Source: JAJRRL01 sp047404195 (lineage in GTDB: Bacteria; Pseudomonadota; Gammaproteobacteria; JAJRRL01). Taken from it: a stretch of DNA of 64,000 bases. Both the position numbers and the translations under genes were made by a program. The stretch spans positions 54,878-118,877 of the forward strand of contig JBDOIU010000004.1 in the NCBI GenBank assembly GCA_047404195.1, in the 5' to 3' direction. Positions within the stretch are counted from its first letter, which is position 1; each line of letters opens with the position of its first letter. Below are positions 36,139-45,386 of this stretch, piece after piece. The notes beneath the pieces are model-generated. The model worked only from the letters and a program-made list of their open reading frames with translations, was not told where the DNA came from and made no database searches.

Positions 36139-37318
36139 ATATGGAGCAGTATTTTCTGAGCAGTGATTTTGCTTTTTTAAAGCATTTCAAGCTGAACGTC
36201 ATGCGTCCGCTATTTAACATCTGCTGGTTATCTCGAAGCAGCAAAGAGAGGTGGCTTTGTGATTGCCAGTCAGCATGATTTGCTTTGATGTCGGCAGTGA
36301 GTATGGGTTGTAGATATCCATCCATCTGCATGCCTTTTAAGCGGTACGATTTTCCAGCAAAGCTGAGTTGACTATTCAATAAGACATTATTGTGAATATG
36401 TTGGCTTTGTAAGGCTAATGTGCTCAGCGTTTGTTGAATCACTTGTCGGGCAGTTTGTGCTCTTGGGAAGAAGGATAGTAGCTGGCTTTTCTTGGGTGAC
36501 CATAGTGCAGATCCACTGACCATACCGTGTTTATCACGTCCCAAAAGTAGCATGAAGCAGCGCTGTTGGTTTTGGAAAACGGCAATATCAGCAATACGTT
36601 TAATCAGTTTCAAATTTTTTGAATAGGATAATAGCAGTGATGCCAGAGGGGCTTCATTTGATGCAAATGTTGCATTGAGCGCCTGTAAGGAAAGTGTCTT
36701 GTTTTGACTTTGTAGTTTTTGGATTGCATTGATTGGAATGGCGTATGAGAAGCGATTTTTTTGTGCGGTAGTCATACCAATGAGTCGACCATTTTGATCG
36801 AATAAGCCGCCACCACTGGAGCCAAAATGAGTGAGTGCGTCACTCTGAATCCAGGTGAGGGAGTGTTGTTTAACAATATTGCTGACTATGCCTTGCGTGA
36901 TGGCATGGTGGCTACCTAATGGATTGCCTACAGCATAGACGGTTTCACCTATGCGAACTGTATGGCTATCACGCAATTGAATGTCACTGCCAATGGCATT
37001 ATGGCTGTACAGCATGCAAAGATCACGGGGTAGGTCGCCTTTGGTGAGTTTGGCGATGCTGACATGTTGTTCGTTTTGAAGTTTAAATTTATCAAACCCC
37101 GCCAATACATGACAATTGGTGATGAAAGTATGCTTATTCAGCGAAATAGCGGTACCAATATTTTTATGTATCTGTTGCCCGGTTGATATGCCGTGCAATG
37201 CCATGATTTGTGGCTTTGCTTGACTATATACAATGCTGGCAGGATTCGCTAAGAGTGCCTGACTGCTGCATAAGCAGGCTAGGGTCAATCCAAGCTGTAT
37301 GAGAGAATAGTGCTTCAC
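36137..37318 (-). CDS. Secreted trypsin-like (DegP/HtrA-type) serine protease domain protein
   Basis: The 393-residue precursor has a signal peptide (SLIQLGLTLACLCSSQALLA, cut near residue 25). A trypsin-like fold follows with the full triad: His70 in TNCHV, Asp99 in PRDLCM and Ser168 in GSSGG. The motif GNPLG and the TQGIVS strand are typical of HtrA-like enzymes. The C-terminal 180 residues show no PDZ domain and match nothing I know. So it is a periplasmic protease with a novel C-terminal half, perhaps for substrate recognition. A 53-bp gap separates it from the upstream membrane ORFan on the same strand, so the two may be cotranscribed. Confidence 0.85.
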   Translation of the reverse strand: MKHYSLIQLGLTLACLCSSQALLANPASIVYSQAKPQIMALHGISTGQQIHKNIGTAISLNKHTFITNCHVLAGFDKFKLQNEQHVSIAKLTKGDLPRDLCMLYSHNAIGSDIQLRDSHTVRIGETVYAVGNPLGSHHAITQGIVSNIVKQHSLTWIQSDALTHFGSSGGGLFDQNGRLIGMTTAQKNRFSYAIPINAIQKLQSQNKTLSLQALNATFASNEAPLASLLLSYSKNLKLIKRIADIAVFQNQQRCFMLLLGRDKHGMVSGSALWSPKKSQLLSFFPRAQTARQVIQQTLSTLALQSQHIHNNVLLNSQLSFAGKSYRLKGMQMDGYLQPILTADIKANHADWQSQSHLSLLLRDNQQMLNSGRMTFSLKCFKKAKSLLRKYCSI

Positions 37319-37371
37319 AGCAGAACCTCCTTGTGCTGTTAGAGCATTATAATCATTGTAGTGTATTTATT

Positions 37372-38175
37372 CTACTGTTGGATGCTTGAAGAGGGGCTGA
37401 TTATTGTGGTCTCTGGTTCGTTATCGCACTTGCCCGAGAGTGATGCTGAAGAACTACCTGTTGGCTTAGCTTGATCATTTTTTTTGTGCGTGAGGAAGCT
37501 GAGAACAGTTTCTGCAATTAACACAGTGACGACCAAAGCGGCAATGACCATGTGGACTGAATCTAGATTGTTGTGCGATAAGGACATGATAATCAAGGTA
37601 GATGATAGGGCTGAACGTATTAGACCGAGTGTATTCTTACTGATGCAAAGTATTGTGTTTATGGAGTTTAATGTATTACTTTTGCTGGTGTCGCGAAGCA
37701 GTGTGATAAGGGAGTATAATGTTTTTGCTACATCAATGGCATTGCTGATTAGGTACAGAATATTGGCTGCTCGGGTATTACCAGCGGCATCAATACCATG
37801 TCCATTGAGTATGGTGATGGGACCAATTTTCATTGTGCCAGAAGCTGCTAGGCAGGTTGTGGCACCGAGTGTTAGTAAGAGCTGAATAGTGATATAACTA
37901 TTTTCAGCAATAAAGTCTATGACGGGTTTTTTTTGTGCTGTTTTAGAAGCAGCTTTGTTGCTGGTATTAGCTTGTGCATAGCTAATGGCAGAGTAGCTGA
38001 GACAAGTCAGCAGGCAAATTAAGCTGATGATGGATTTTGTTTCGGTGAGATTATAATGAGAGGCTTTACCAATAACGTCAGACAGGGCATATGTGCTGTT
38101 CGCAAAATTATCAGCAGTAGTTGCTCCTAGCTCGATATCACGGATATCGACTTTTTTTGCACCTTTGTTGTTCAT
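37372..38175 (-). CDS. Uncharacterised multi-spanning membrane protein, 267 residues
   Basis: About five hydrophobic segments start near residues 48, 93, 138, 175 and 208. The N-terminal 45 residues are polar and the C-terminal 35 are Ser/Lys-rich. It is not a known transporter family. The helix pattern with short polar links and small residues is similar to that of the 375-residue protein at 48036, and the two may be distant relatives. The start ATG at 38175 has only a weak ribosome site. It precedes the serine protease gene on the same strand. Confidence 0.65.
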   Translation of the reverse strand: MNNKGAKKVDIRDIELGATTADNFANSTYALSDVIGKASHYNLTETKSIISLICLLTCLSYSAISYAQANTSNKAASKTAQKKPVIDFIAENSYITIQLLLTLGATTCLAASGTMKIGPITILNGHGIDAAGNTRAANILYLISNAIDVAKTLYSLITLLRDTSKSNTLNSINTILCISKNTLGLIRSALSSTLIIMSLSHNNLDSVHMVIAALVVTVLIAETVLSFLTHKKNDQAKPTGSSSASLSGKCDNEPETTIISPSSSIQQ

Positions 38176-38382
38176 TGTTTGTTCCCATGCCTCGCTTTAG
38201 AAACATTTTGTTACACACTGTTACATTCAGATTACCACATGTGAGAAAAATGTATACCCTTATTTATGTAAAATTTTGTTTCATAAATAGAAACAGTGGC
38301 TTAGGGAAACACATAAAATACGGTATTGCGCCTGCGAGAAAAGCATTAAAATGGCAGTGTATTCATTCATGTGGGGGAGTTT

Positions 38383-38811
38383 TTGAATAAAAAGCAGCAA
38401 TATCATGCCTTTACGTTGATTGAGGTGTTGATTGTGATCATCATGATTGGCATTTTAATGATGATGGCCATGCCGTCATATCGTCGTTATATACGTCGGG
38501 CTCATTATCTTTCTATTGTCTCAATTGCATCGCCTTACAAGCTGGCTGTGACCGAGTGCTATGCCATGACACAGAGCATGCCAAGCTGCGTCAGTGGTCG
38601 CAATGGTATTCCTGGTAAATGGGTCAATACTGTGGCAACAGACCTTGTGCATTCGATTGAAGTGAATCCAGGAGGGCATATTGTCATTACCCCAAACGCT
38701 CACTACGGTATCGCAAAGACAGATACTTATATTCTGCAGGCAATGCCAAGCCAATATGGTATCACATGGCAAACAACGGGAGAGGCAGTGAAGAAGGGGT
38801 ATGTTGGATGA
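38383..38811 (+). CDS. Type IV pilin-like protein with unusual cleavage site
   Basis: A short basic leader is followed by FTLIEVLIVIIMIGILMMMAMP, the class III signal and helix of type IV pilins, with Glu at +5. The residue before the cleavage site is Ala9 instead of the nearly invariant Gly (HA/FTLIE). Two cysteines (CYAMTQSMPSC) may close a loop. I start at TTG 38383 behind GGGGGAG, although the spacing is short; GTG at 38371 is the alternative. The stop overlaps the pilB-like ATG (ATGA). It is the first gene of a pilin-ATPase-platform operon like hofA/ppdD-hofB-hofC of enterobacteria. Confidence 0.85.
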   Translation: MNKKQQYHAFTLIEVLIVIIMIGILMMMAMPSYRRYIRRAHYLSIVSIASPYKLAVTECYAMTQSMPSCVSGRNGIPGKWVNTVATDLVHSIEVNPGGHIVITPNAHYGIAKTDTYILQAMPSQYGITWQTTGEAVKKGYVG

Positions 38812-40322
38812 CACAGCAGCAGAATCATCATGCTCAGAGGCAGCTTCATCCTGCTTGTTTAGCTATAGAGGAAACACAGGATGCGCAAGTCGCTGCTGTT
38901 GCTGAATTAGTACCTACACAAGATGTCTGTTGGCAGGCTGATTTTGTACAGATTCCTGTGATTGATTGTGCTCATTATCAGCCGATTCAAAGTGATGTTC
39001 ATGTTTGTGAACGAGTACGTTATCACTGTTGTATGCTTGTGCATGCGCAGGGTGAAAAAGTATTCGTGGTATCTGATGTGGTGACGTATAAGCGCTTACA
39101 AGCGAAGTACTATGAACACGACATGGTTCAGCCACAGATAGTCATGGCATCAGCAGAGCAGGTAATGATGCTGGCATTAAAGCAAGAAAAGCGAGTATGG
39201 GAGGATTTAATAACACAGCAAGCCATTACAACAAGCCAAATCAGTCGCTTTGCTGCCTTTTTGATTGAATATGGCATAGGACTATCGGCCAGTGATATTC
39301 ATTTATCCCCCGGTATGCAATATACACAGGTCATTTATCGCATTGATGGAATCAGATATCCACTGTTGGAAATGCCAACAACATTAGCGCAGAGAGTGTC
39401 ACATTCATGGATATTGCAGAGTCATTGCGATTATACACAACAGCAGATCGCCCAAGATGGTCAGTTAATGGTGTATTTTATGAAGCAGCAACACCATATC
39501 CGAATCAGTGCATGTCCCAGTACATTGGGTTGGAGTATTGTGATGCGTTGCCAAGACAGTGTACGAGATATTGCATCATTAGCAGCTCTGGGGATGCAAG
39601 CAGGCTGTGAAAAAAAACTATATCAGCTTATGCACAAAACCCAAGGATTAATTTTGCTAACAGGGCCGACAGGATGTGGTAAGACACAGACCTTGTATTG
39701 TTTATTACAAATATTGCTTATCAAAAACAGGCATATTGTCACGTTTGAAGACCCCATTGAGAAAGATATTGCAGGTATCACACAAATGGCGATATCAGAT
39801 TCCTCAGCGATGGATATAGAAACCGCGTTACGAAATGTGCTGCGACAAGATCCAGATGTGATTGTGATTGGAGAGATACGTGATCGAGCCACAGCAAAAA
39901 TTGCTTTATCTGCAGCTTACACAGGACATTTGGTGCTAGCGAGCTGCCATGCGAGCAGTTATCTGTCGGCATTACAGCGTTTAGAATCCTTAAGTTCATT
40001 GCAGCGGCCTTGGCAGAAAACGGAGATGATGCTGGTGATGCAGCGCTTGTGTCGGCGCTTATGTGGTGTGTGTCATGGTCAATCAGCAGAGTGCTATGCT
40101 TGCCAAGATGGGTTTCGGGGTAGAGTGGGTTTGTTTGACGCGTTATTGCTTGATGATGAGGTGGTTGCTGGCTTAAGTGACAGCAAAAATCAGCAAGATT
40201 CCGCAGCAGGTGATTCAGCGTATCAGTTAAAGTCCTTGGAAAGGTCTGCACGTGTGTTGATCGAAGCTGGCGTGACAACGGTGGAAGAGGTGAGGCGTGC
40301 CATAGGAATACTGTATTCATGA
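38808..40322 (+). CDS. pilB: Type IV pilus assembly ATPase, PilB/GspE family
   Basis: This 504-residue cytosolic ATPase would power pilus extension. It has Walker A GPTGCGKTQTLY (about residue 282), the Asp and His boxes (ASDIHLSPG; LASCHASS) and Walker B VIVIGEIRD. A tetracysteine zinc site is present near residue 420-435 (CRRLCGVC, CYAC), followed by GRVGLFDAL. I start at ATG 38808, in an ATGA overlap with the pilin stop, rather than at the longer frame. The N-terminal domain is shorter than in full PilB (about 560-570 residues). The order pilin-pilB-pilC supports the role; the substrate could be a minor pilus or a DNA-uptake pilus. Confidence 0.9.
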   Translation: MTQQQNHHAQRQLHPACLAIEETQDAQVAAVAELVPTQDVCWQADFVQIPVIDCAHYQPIQSDVHVCERVRYHCCMLVHAQGEKVFVVSDVVTYKRLQAKYYEHDMVQPQIVMASAEQVMMLALKQEKRVWEDLITQQAITTSQISRFAAFLIEYGIGLSASDIHLSPGMQYTQVIYRIDGIRYPLLEMPTTLAQRVSHSWILQSHCDYTQQQIAQDGQLMVYFMKQQHHIRISACPSTLGWSIVMRCQDSVRDIASLAALGMQAGCEKKLYQLMHKTQGLILLTGPTGCGKTQTLYCLLQILLIKNRHIVTFEDPIEKDIAGITQMAISDSSAMDIETALRNVLRQDPDVIVIGEIRDRATAKIALSAAYTGHLVLASCHASSYLSALQRLESLSSLQRPWQKTEMMLVMQRLCRRLCGVCHGQSAECYACQDGFRGRVGLFDALLLDDEVVAGLSDSKNQQDSAAGDSAYQLKSLERSARVLIEAGVTTVEEVRRAIGILYS

Positions 40323-41464
40323 GTTGGTTTTGGGGATGTTTTTATTGCTATCAACAGATTCCATCAGCAATTACTGTGATGTGGTTATCCTTTTCTGATG
40401 CAGCTCATATTCTTATCAAGGGGGAAGATAAATATGGCCGTATTATTTGGGTGTCACGTCGACACATGCGGCAGTCATTGATAGATTGGTTGCTAGGATG
40501 TCATCGCTTGCGACAGACACATTCATTATATGATTGTATTCAGTTGATGAGTTACTCTCCTTGCCGTTTAATGCGTGTCATCAGTTTGACCATGCATCAG
40601 TCATTAATGGCTGGTCAAACCCTTACCGATTCATTTCATCCTTTTCAAGGAGTCTGTTCACCTCGACTGATGAGTGCACTTTATTTGTCAGAAACCTTGG
40701 GTGATTCTATGCGTCATATTAAATTGAGTCTTGACCGGCTTCAAGCGCGAAGGGCAGAGCACAGAAAAGTGCTTCAGCAGTGTCGTTACCCATGTCTATT
40801 GTTGGTGATTTTGTATGTGTGTGCTGAATATGCGTCGCGGGTATTCGTGCCTCAATATCAGCAACTTGTGATAAGTGTGAGCGGTAATGTGACGTCATAT
40901 ATTCAACCGATTAGCATCTGTTTGCAAGCCATGCATCTACTAGCGCTATTGCTTGGTGTGGTTGTGTTTTTAGTATTATTTATGCGTCAAGCAAATCCAC
41001 GAAATAAGTTGTTTGATTTTATAAATCATGTACTCAGTTGTTCACAACTATTTCGACGCTATCAAGAATCAAATATCATTGAGTCGTTGTCGCATTATTT
41101 GTCTGTGAATATCGGCTTGAATCGTGCCTTTAAGGTAATGCTTCAGGATAGAGCGCTAACAGCCTCATTTCAAATGATTGAATATTGTTGGCAGCGTTCT
41201 ATGGCAGGTCAGGTTTTATCGGATGTGTTGTCTGATTTTGAGTGCTGTGACCAATTTGTATTGCATAAAATTAGGTTAGCAGAGCACTCTGGCTCGCTAT
41301 CGGAGGTGCTGATGGATGTTTCAAGGCAAGAGAAGCAGTATGTGTTTCGAATCATCAGTCGAATTTTGAAAATGCTGTCGCCTCTGCTGATGATTGTATT
41401 CGCTGTTGTCTTGATGATGTTGTTCAGTGCGCTATATCAACCACTGATGAATTTTCCAGCATAG
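40319..41464 (+). CDS. pilC: Type IV pilus inner-membrane platform protein, PilC/GspF family
   Basis: PilC is the inner-membrane platform that works with PilB. The 381-residue protein has the two repeated GspF domains (about residues 50-170 and 255-375), each ending in hydrophobic segments, with a third membrane span near residue 200. The second domain contains FVLHKIRLAEHSGSLSEVL, the usual motif. The ATG overlaps the pilB stop by four bases. The prepilin peptidase gene is not in the window. Confidence 0.88.
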   Translation: MSWFWGCFYCYQQIPSAITVMWLSFSDAAHILIKGEDKYGRIIWVSRRHMRQSLIDWLLGCHRLRQTHSLYDCIQLMSYSPCRLMRVISLTMHQSLMAGQTLTDSFHPFQGVCSPRLMSALYLSETLGDSMRHIKLSLDRLQARRAEHRKVLQQCRYPCLLLVILYVCAEYASRVFVPQYQQLVISVSGNVTSYIQPISICLQAMHLLALLLGVVVFLVLFMRQANPRNKLFDFINHVLSCSQLFRRYQESNIIESLSHYLSVNIGLNRAFKVMLQDRALTASFQMIEYCWQRSMAGQVLSDVLSDFECCDQFVLHKIRLAEHSGSLSEVLMDVSRQEKQYVFRIISRILKMLSPLLMIVFAVVLMMLFSALYQPLMNFPA

Positions 41465-41777
41465 CTCATGTTATAGATGACCTATTTTATTGGGTTTTCG
41501 AAGGACTTCACCCATATAAAATAAGGTAGATTGCTTTCTGCAGCAATTTTTGTAACCCGATATTTTTCACAATTCATTCTAATTTTAGTGGAAGTTATTA
41601 TGTTTATAAACGTATTATCGTTTACCTATGAGGGCTAGCTATCCACCACAGGCTACTAGCACTTGCTGCGTATTTGAGTTTTAAATAGAGTGGCTGACCT
41701 AGTCAGGAGGCATCAGATAGTATTCATTAAGTTAAATACAGTGAATGTAGTCAGCGTGAGTAGTGGTGTTTGGCTGA
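41465..41777. other. Intergenic region after the pilus operon
   Basis: No gene is visible. ATTGCT (41530-41535) and AGCAAT (41542-41547), followed by TTTTTG, make a weak terminator candidate for the pilus operon. The rest is AT-rich with short frames only. Confidence 0.35.
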
Positions 41778-43259
41778 TTAGGTATTCTTACACTCATGTA
41801 ACGCAGCAGAAATACCACAAGCAGTTGTTGATACTAAAGCGGTTACACCCACAATTGAGGATGCTGCCGTGATGCTTGTTAGCATGGTCGGTAGTATTTC
41901 ATGGTTATGAAATAAGGCACCTAATATGTCAAATAATGGTATACCTGTTTCCAATGAGAGGCTTCCAAGAACTAAAGCTGCTATAACAACAACGGTTACT
42001 GAGACAGCGCAGCCAATGATCGAGTTTGTTGTGCCTTGTGTTGATTTCATAGCAGTTTTTGTTGGGAGTGCATTTTCTCCAGTTGCTGGGAAAGGTCGAG
42101 TGTCATCAAGATCGATGGTATGTTCCTCTTTACTTGTTTGGACATTAGAGGCTCTACTTGCTGCATAAGTACCAAAGAAAGGCAGAATGTATTTATCAAG
42201 GTGTGGTGCCAGAGGATGTTCGTGCGCTTTCCTTGTTGCTTCGGTAAATGGTCCAGTTTGGATAATTTCACCAGTTGCATATTTTGATTTGCTAATAACT
42301 AGAGCTGTATTTCTAAAGACAGAATTTTCTAATAGTGATTGATAGTCCTCATCAGTTTCATGACAGAAATAATCGCCACTAGATACGAATGAGATCAGGT
42401 CCATATCGCCTGGCCTCAGTTTTGTGTTCACACCGACTGATGGATATTTGTGTGATTGATGTAGTATTCCCTGATGTTGACATAAGTGTTTTGGTGGTCT
42501 GAAGTGATCTAGGATACATGGGTGTGCGTTACGGCCACCTTTGGATCCACTCATAATGACAGCTGGGTATGCTTTTGTGAATTCCTGTGGTAGATCAGGA
42601 TGAGAATTAGCTGGTTGATCATGCTTATGCAACCAATCTAGATAGATGTCACTGAGATGATGTGTGTATATAGGCTTTCTATCCTTTATTGCACGGCGGA
42701 CTTGATCCAATGTGAGTGTTTTTTCTGTGTACTCATCAGGCCGCTTTTGATTAGGGTTAAATAAAGCATTAACGGCTTTTCTATTCTTTAGATCCTTGTA
42801 CTGTACAGGTCTATCCAATCCGTTATCAGACATTTGTAGCCATGCATCCAACGTTTCTGTGCACCGGTAGCCCTCTGCTTTCAGTCGGTCAATCAGTGGT
42901 TTATTATAGCCATATGATGCTAAGCCATTAGGAATATACGTGACCCATTTTTTGTTACAAGCAATTGGTTCCCATGTGCCAGAGCCATCATCACAGCGTT
43001 TCCAGCCTAGTACGTAGTGTTCATTACCTTCTAAGGCCTTGATTTTTCTTATCACACTGTCATGGTGAGCCGTAACAGCCACCTTGTCTAACTTTACTTC
43101 ATTGAAAGTTAATTGTCCATTCCTGTCGGCTTGGAATACCGGTTCCTCTGCATCTGCTCGATATGATAGCAGTGCGTGGATGGTTTCATCTTGTTTCGTA
43201 ATATCAAGTTCTTGGCATAATTTATCTGAGATAGTAATATTGCCGACATAACTTTTCAT
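41778..43259 (-). CDS. Uncharacterised protein with C-terminal membrane segments, 493 residues
   Basis: This is an ORFan with a soluble part of about 400 residues and a hydrophobic end with two or three membrane segments (near residues 405-430 and 455-485). There is no signal peptide. The soluble part has many Trp, His and Tyr and motifs such as MSGSKGGRNAHPC, which suggest a folded domain, but I know no match. The start at 43259 has GAGGAAG in good position, with an inverted repeat and a TATAAT further upstream. It belongs to the group of tail-hairpin ORFans in this window. It converges with the pilus operon and follows another ORFan on the same strand. Confidence 0.72.
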   Translation of the reverse strand: MKSYVGNITISDKLCQELDITKQDETIHALLSYRADAEEPVFQADRNGQLTFNEVKLDKVAVTAHHDSVIRKIKALEGNEHYVLGWKRCDDGSGTWEPIACNKKWVTYIPNGLASYGYNKPLIDRLKAEGYRCTETLDAWLQMSDNGLDRPVQYKDLKNRKAVNALFNPNQKRPDEYTEKTLTLDQVRRAIKDRKPIYTHHLSDIYLDWLHKHDQPANSHPDLPQEFTKAYPAVIMSGSKGGRNAHPCILDHFRPPKHLCQHQGILHQSHKYPSVGVNTKLRPGDMDLISFVSSGDYFCHETDEDYQSLLENSVFRNTALVISKSKYATGEIIQTGPFTEATRKAHEHPLAPHLDKYILPFFGTYAASRASNVQTSKEEHTIDLDDTRPFPATGENALPTKTAMKSTQGTTNSIIGCAVSVTVVVIAALVLGSLSLETGIPLFDILGALFHNHEILPTMLTSITAASSIVGVTALVSTTACGISAALHECKNT

Positions 43260-43730
43260 GGCTTCCTCACTTAGGCTTTTTTCTGAAGGTTAAATAATAT
43301 TATAACAATACATTGTTAAGGTTATCTTAACAACCATGATGAGTTGGTGTCTTTTTTGTATTTGCTGTGTCATTTCCCTTGAATGTTTGTAATGTACTGC
43401 TGAAGGTTGACAGCTGTTGTACTAAATTGGATTTAAATAAAAGTGGTGATGGTCATGGTTTAACCTTGATAATGTATAGACAAGTAACCTTTTGAAAGCC
43501 CCTGTCGTTGCGACATGTGGTCAGGCAGGCATAGTTTGCTATTAGATATTAAGAGTGTGTGAGTTTATAGTCATGTCACGCTCTCTTTAAACGTGATTCA
43601 GCGTAAATTAAAATACTCAGTTGCTACTCTCACGCATAGCGTATCAAGCAACTGATTGTTGTATGCTGCAGAAGTGACTGGTCACACTATTCAGTATCGC
43701 TCACCTGTGAGTGTTTGAAGCAATCGGTTT
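43260..43730. other. Intergenic region with operator-like dyad
   Basis: No gene is visible in these 470 bp. TTGTTAAG (43313-43320) and CTTAACAA (43326-43333) form a perfect inverted repeat with a five-base centre. Between it and the start at 43259 lies TATAAT on the minus strand (43299-43304), so the dyad covers the -35 position. That layout fits repression of the 41778-43259 gene. The remaining part toward 43730 has short AT-rich frames only. Confidence 0.45.
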
Positions 43731-45227
43731 CTATCTCCTATGTGCTCGCATACGCTTAGCACAAGCTCTAGCGCCAGCACGACAGAGTATTTTTACACCA
43801 TTAGCACAAGGTCTAGCATCAGTCTTCCAGTTTGGGTATATGTCATATTGTATTGAATCATCAGTAACAAACTGATTAGACTTTTTAATTTCTTCTCTAA
43901 AATACTTTGAAAGAATGTCAAAGTTAAGATACTCAGTTAATAAGGCACTGCTGGTAATAGCAAGCTCTTGATGATTTCCACGATTAAGGAAAAGTCTGAT
44001 TAAAATTTCTTTATCGTAGGTGTTGTGCGTCAAAAATGATTTTGCAACAGACATTGCGTAAAGGCTAATAAAGATAAAAGACATATGCACAAAGGCACGG
44101 TGATGCCCTGTGGCTGAACTCGGGCGTCTTTTGCAGCTGAGCAAGCCAAGAGAAGTGGTTGTTGAGAGCCAAGCACTGCTATAAAATAACTTCATATGTA
44201 GATAGATGTGAAAAGTGTATTCGGTTACTGGTGATAGGATTGATCTTAAAAGATGTGAGGAAAGTTGTGAGGTTAGCATTGCTGGTAGTGCTAATAAGCT
44301 AATAAATCGATACCCGCGATGAATGTTGTTGAGCAGCTCCTCTTTTGTGATTGGTCTGTTGTTGAAGTGAAGGCGATCGGAATGCTTAATACTGTCGGTG
44401 TCTGTGTGGATATAGCGGTTTAGCTGGCGATTAGTCCAGATCATTTTTTTGTATCTCAGTGGTTTGCTTGTAGCATAGGATTTATTCCATTTCTGGTGCC
44501 ATTTGCATGTCATGTCTCGTAGCCATCCATCCTCAGTGACGATGGGTGCCTTGGTTATTTCATGAGTCACTGGATCTTCCACTTCTTTTATGTCACCTGT
44601 GACTAATTTTTTGATTGCATAGCAGGGCTTCCAATTACAGTCCGACTGACCATCAACTGTGATTTGTAGTTTATTGAGTAGCTTTTTACCTGAGATTGTT
44701 CGAAGGAATGTTTTCGAATAAGTACCTCCATTAGGTAATGCATAAGGCTCTCTAGAGTCATCGGCCGTGATTGCTTGCTGATCACCTTCACAAATAAATA
44801 AGGGTTGGTCTTTGTTGGGCTGAAAAGTGTTATTCGAATGAGTGAGCTGGCATTGTATTTTTTTTAAGTATGATTGTGCTGTGCTGGCACCGTCATACAT
44901 TGTTAATAAACCACTACATAAAGTTAATATGATATAGCTAAGCTGTTGGTCTTCTGCGAATCTTCTGGAAAAAACCATCAATATATATTCCGAAAAGCAT
45001 AAGGGCGTGATAGTAATGGCAGCAAGAAAATTGCAGAGTAAGACGTAATGGTGCGTTTCCCTGTCATATGGCATATTAATGAAGGTATTACTCTTGCTTC
45101 TGATGAGCAGATATATTTGTTGGCATAGTATGGCCCCTATTATGATGGCGCGCCCTATGGGGAGGTCTTCTGGCCCACTGTCAGGGTGACATGTTTGAGA
45201 TGTATGGTTACCTATTGGGTAGTACAT
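43731..45227 (-). CDS. Uncharacterised membrane protein, 498 residues
   Basis: I do not recognise it. Three hydrophobic segments lie in the first 125 residues. A soluble middle of about 190 residues follows, with Trp/Lys-rich stretches (CKWHQKWNKSY). Three more hydrophobic segments lie between about 310 and 410. The C-terminus is very basic and Cys/Arg-rich (CRAGARACAKRMRAHRR). I start at 45227, because AGGAGG stands nine bases before this ATG; an earlier ATG-like start at 45272 is less likely. It is followed on the same strand by the ORFan at 41778, separated by 470 bp. Confidence 0.68.
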   Translation of the reverse strand: MYYPIGNHTSQTCHPDSGPEDLPIGRAIIIGAILCQQIYLLIRSKSNTFINMPYDRETHHYVLLCNFLAAITITPLCFSEYILMVFSRRFAEDQQLSYIILTLCSGLLTMYDGASTAQSYLKKIQCQLTHSNNTFQPNKDQPLFICEGDQQAITADDSREPYALPNGGTYSKTFLRTISGKKLLNKLQITVDGQSDCNWKPCYAIKKLVTGDIKEVEDPVTHEITKAPIVTEDGWLRDMTCKWHQKWNKSYATSKPLRYKKMIWTNRQLNRYIHTDTDSIKHSDRLHFNNRPITKEELLNNIHRGYRFISLLALPAMLTSQLSSHLLRSILSPVTEYTFHIYLHMKLFYSSAWLSTTTSLGLLSCKRRPSSATGHHRAFVHMSFIFISLYAMSVAKSFLTHNTYDKEILIRLFLNRGNHQELAITSSALLTEYLNFDILSKYFREEIKKSNQFVTDDSIQYDIYPNWKTDARPCANGVKILCRAGARACAKRMRAHRR

Positions 45228-45386
45228 TAGATTTTCCTCCTGCTTTGGTGCAACACCTGTGTGAATGCCCATATATCTATACCGTTTGTATGGTGTAACA
45301 ATCTATTGTTCATATGTCAGTAGATTGATTTGTATATGGTTTGATTGTAATCATGTCAGGTGGCCAGATATGCTGTAAAAATAGCT

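Noticed and set aside
38176..38382. Possible sigma-54 promoter before the pilin gene (TGGC...)
   Set aside because: No GC follows at the required distance from GG, so the pattern fails.
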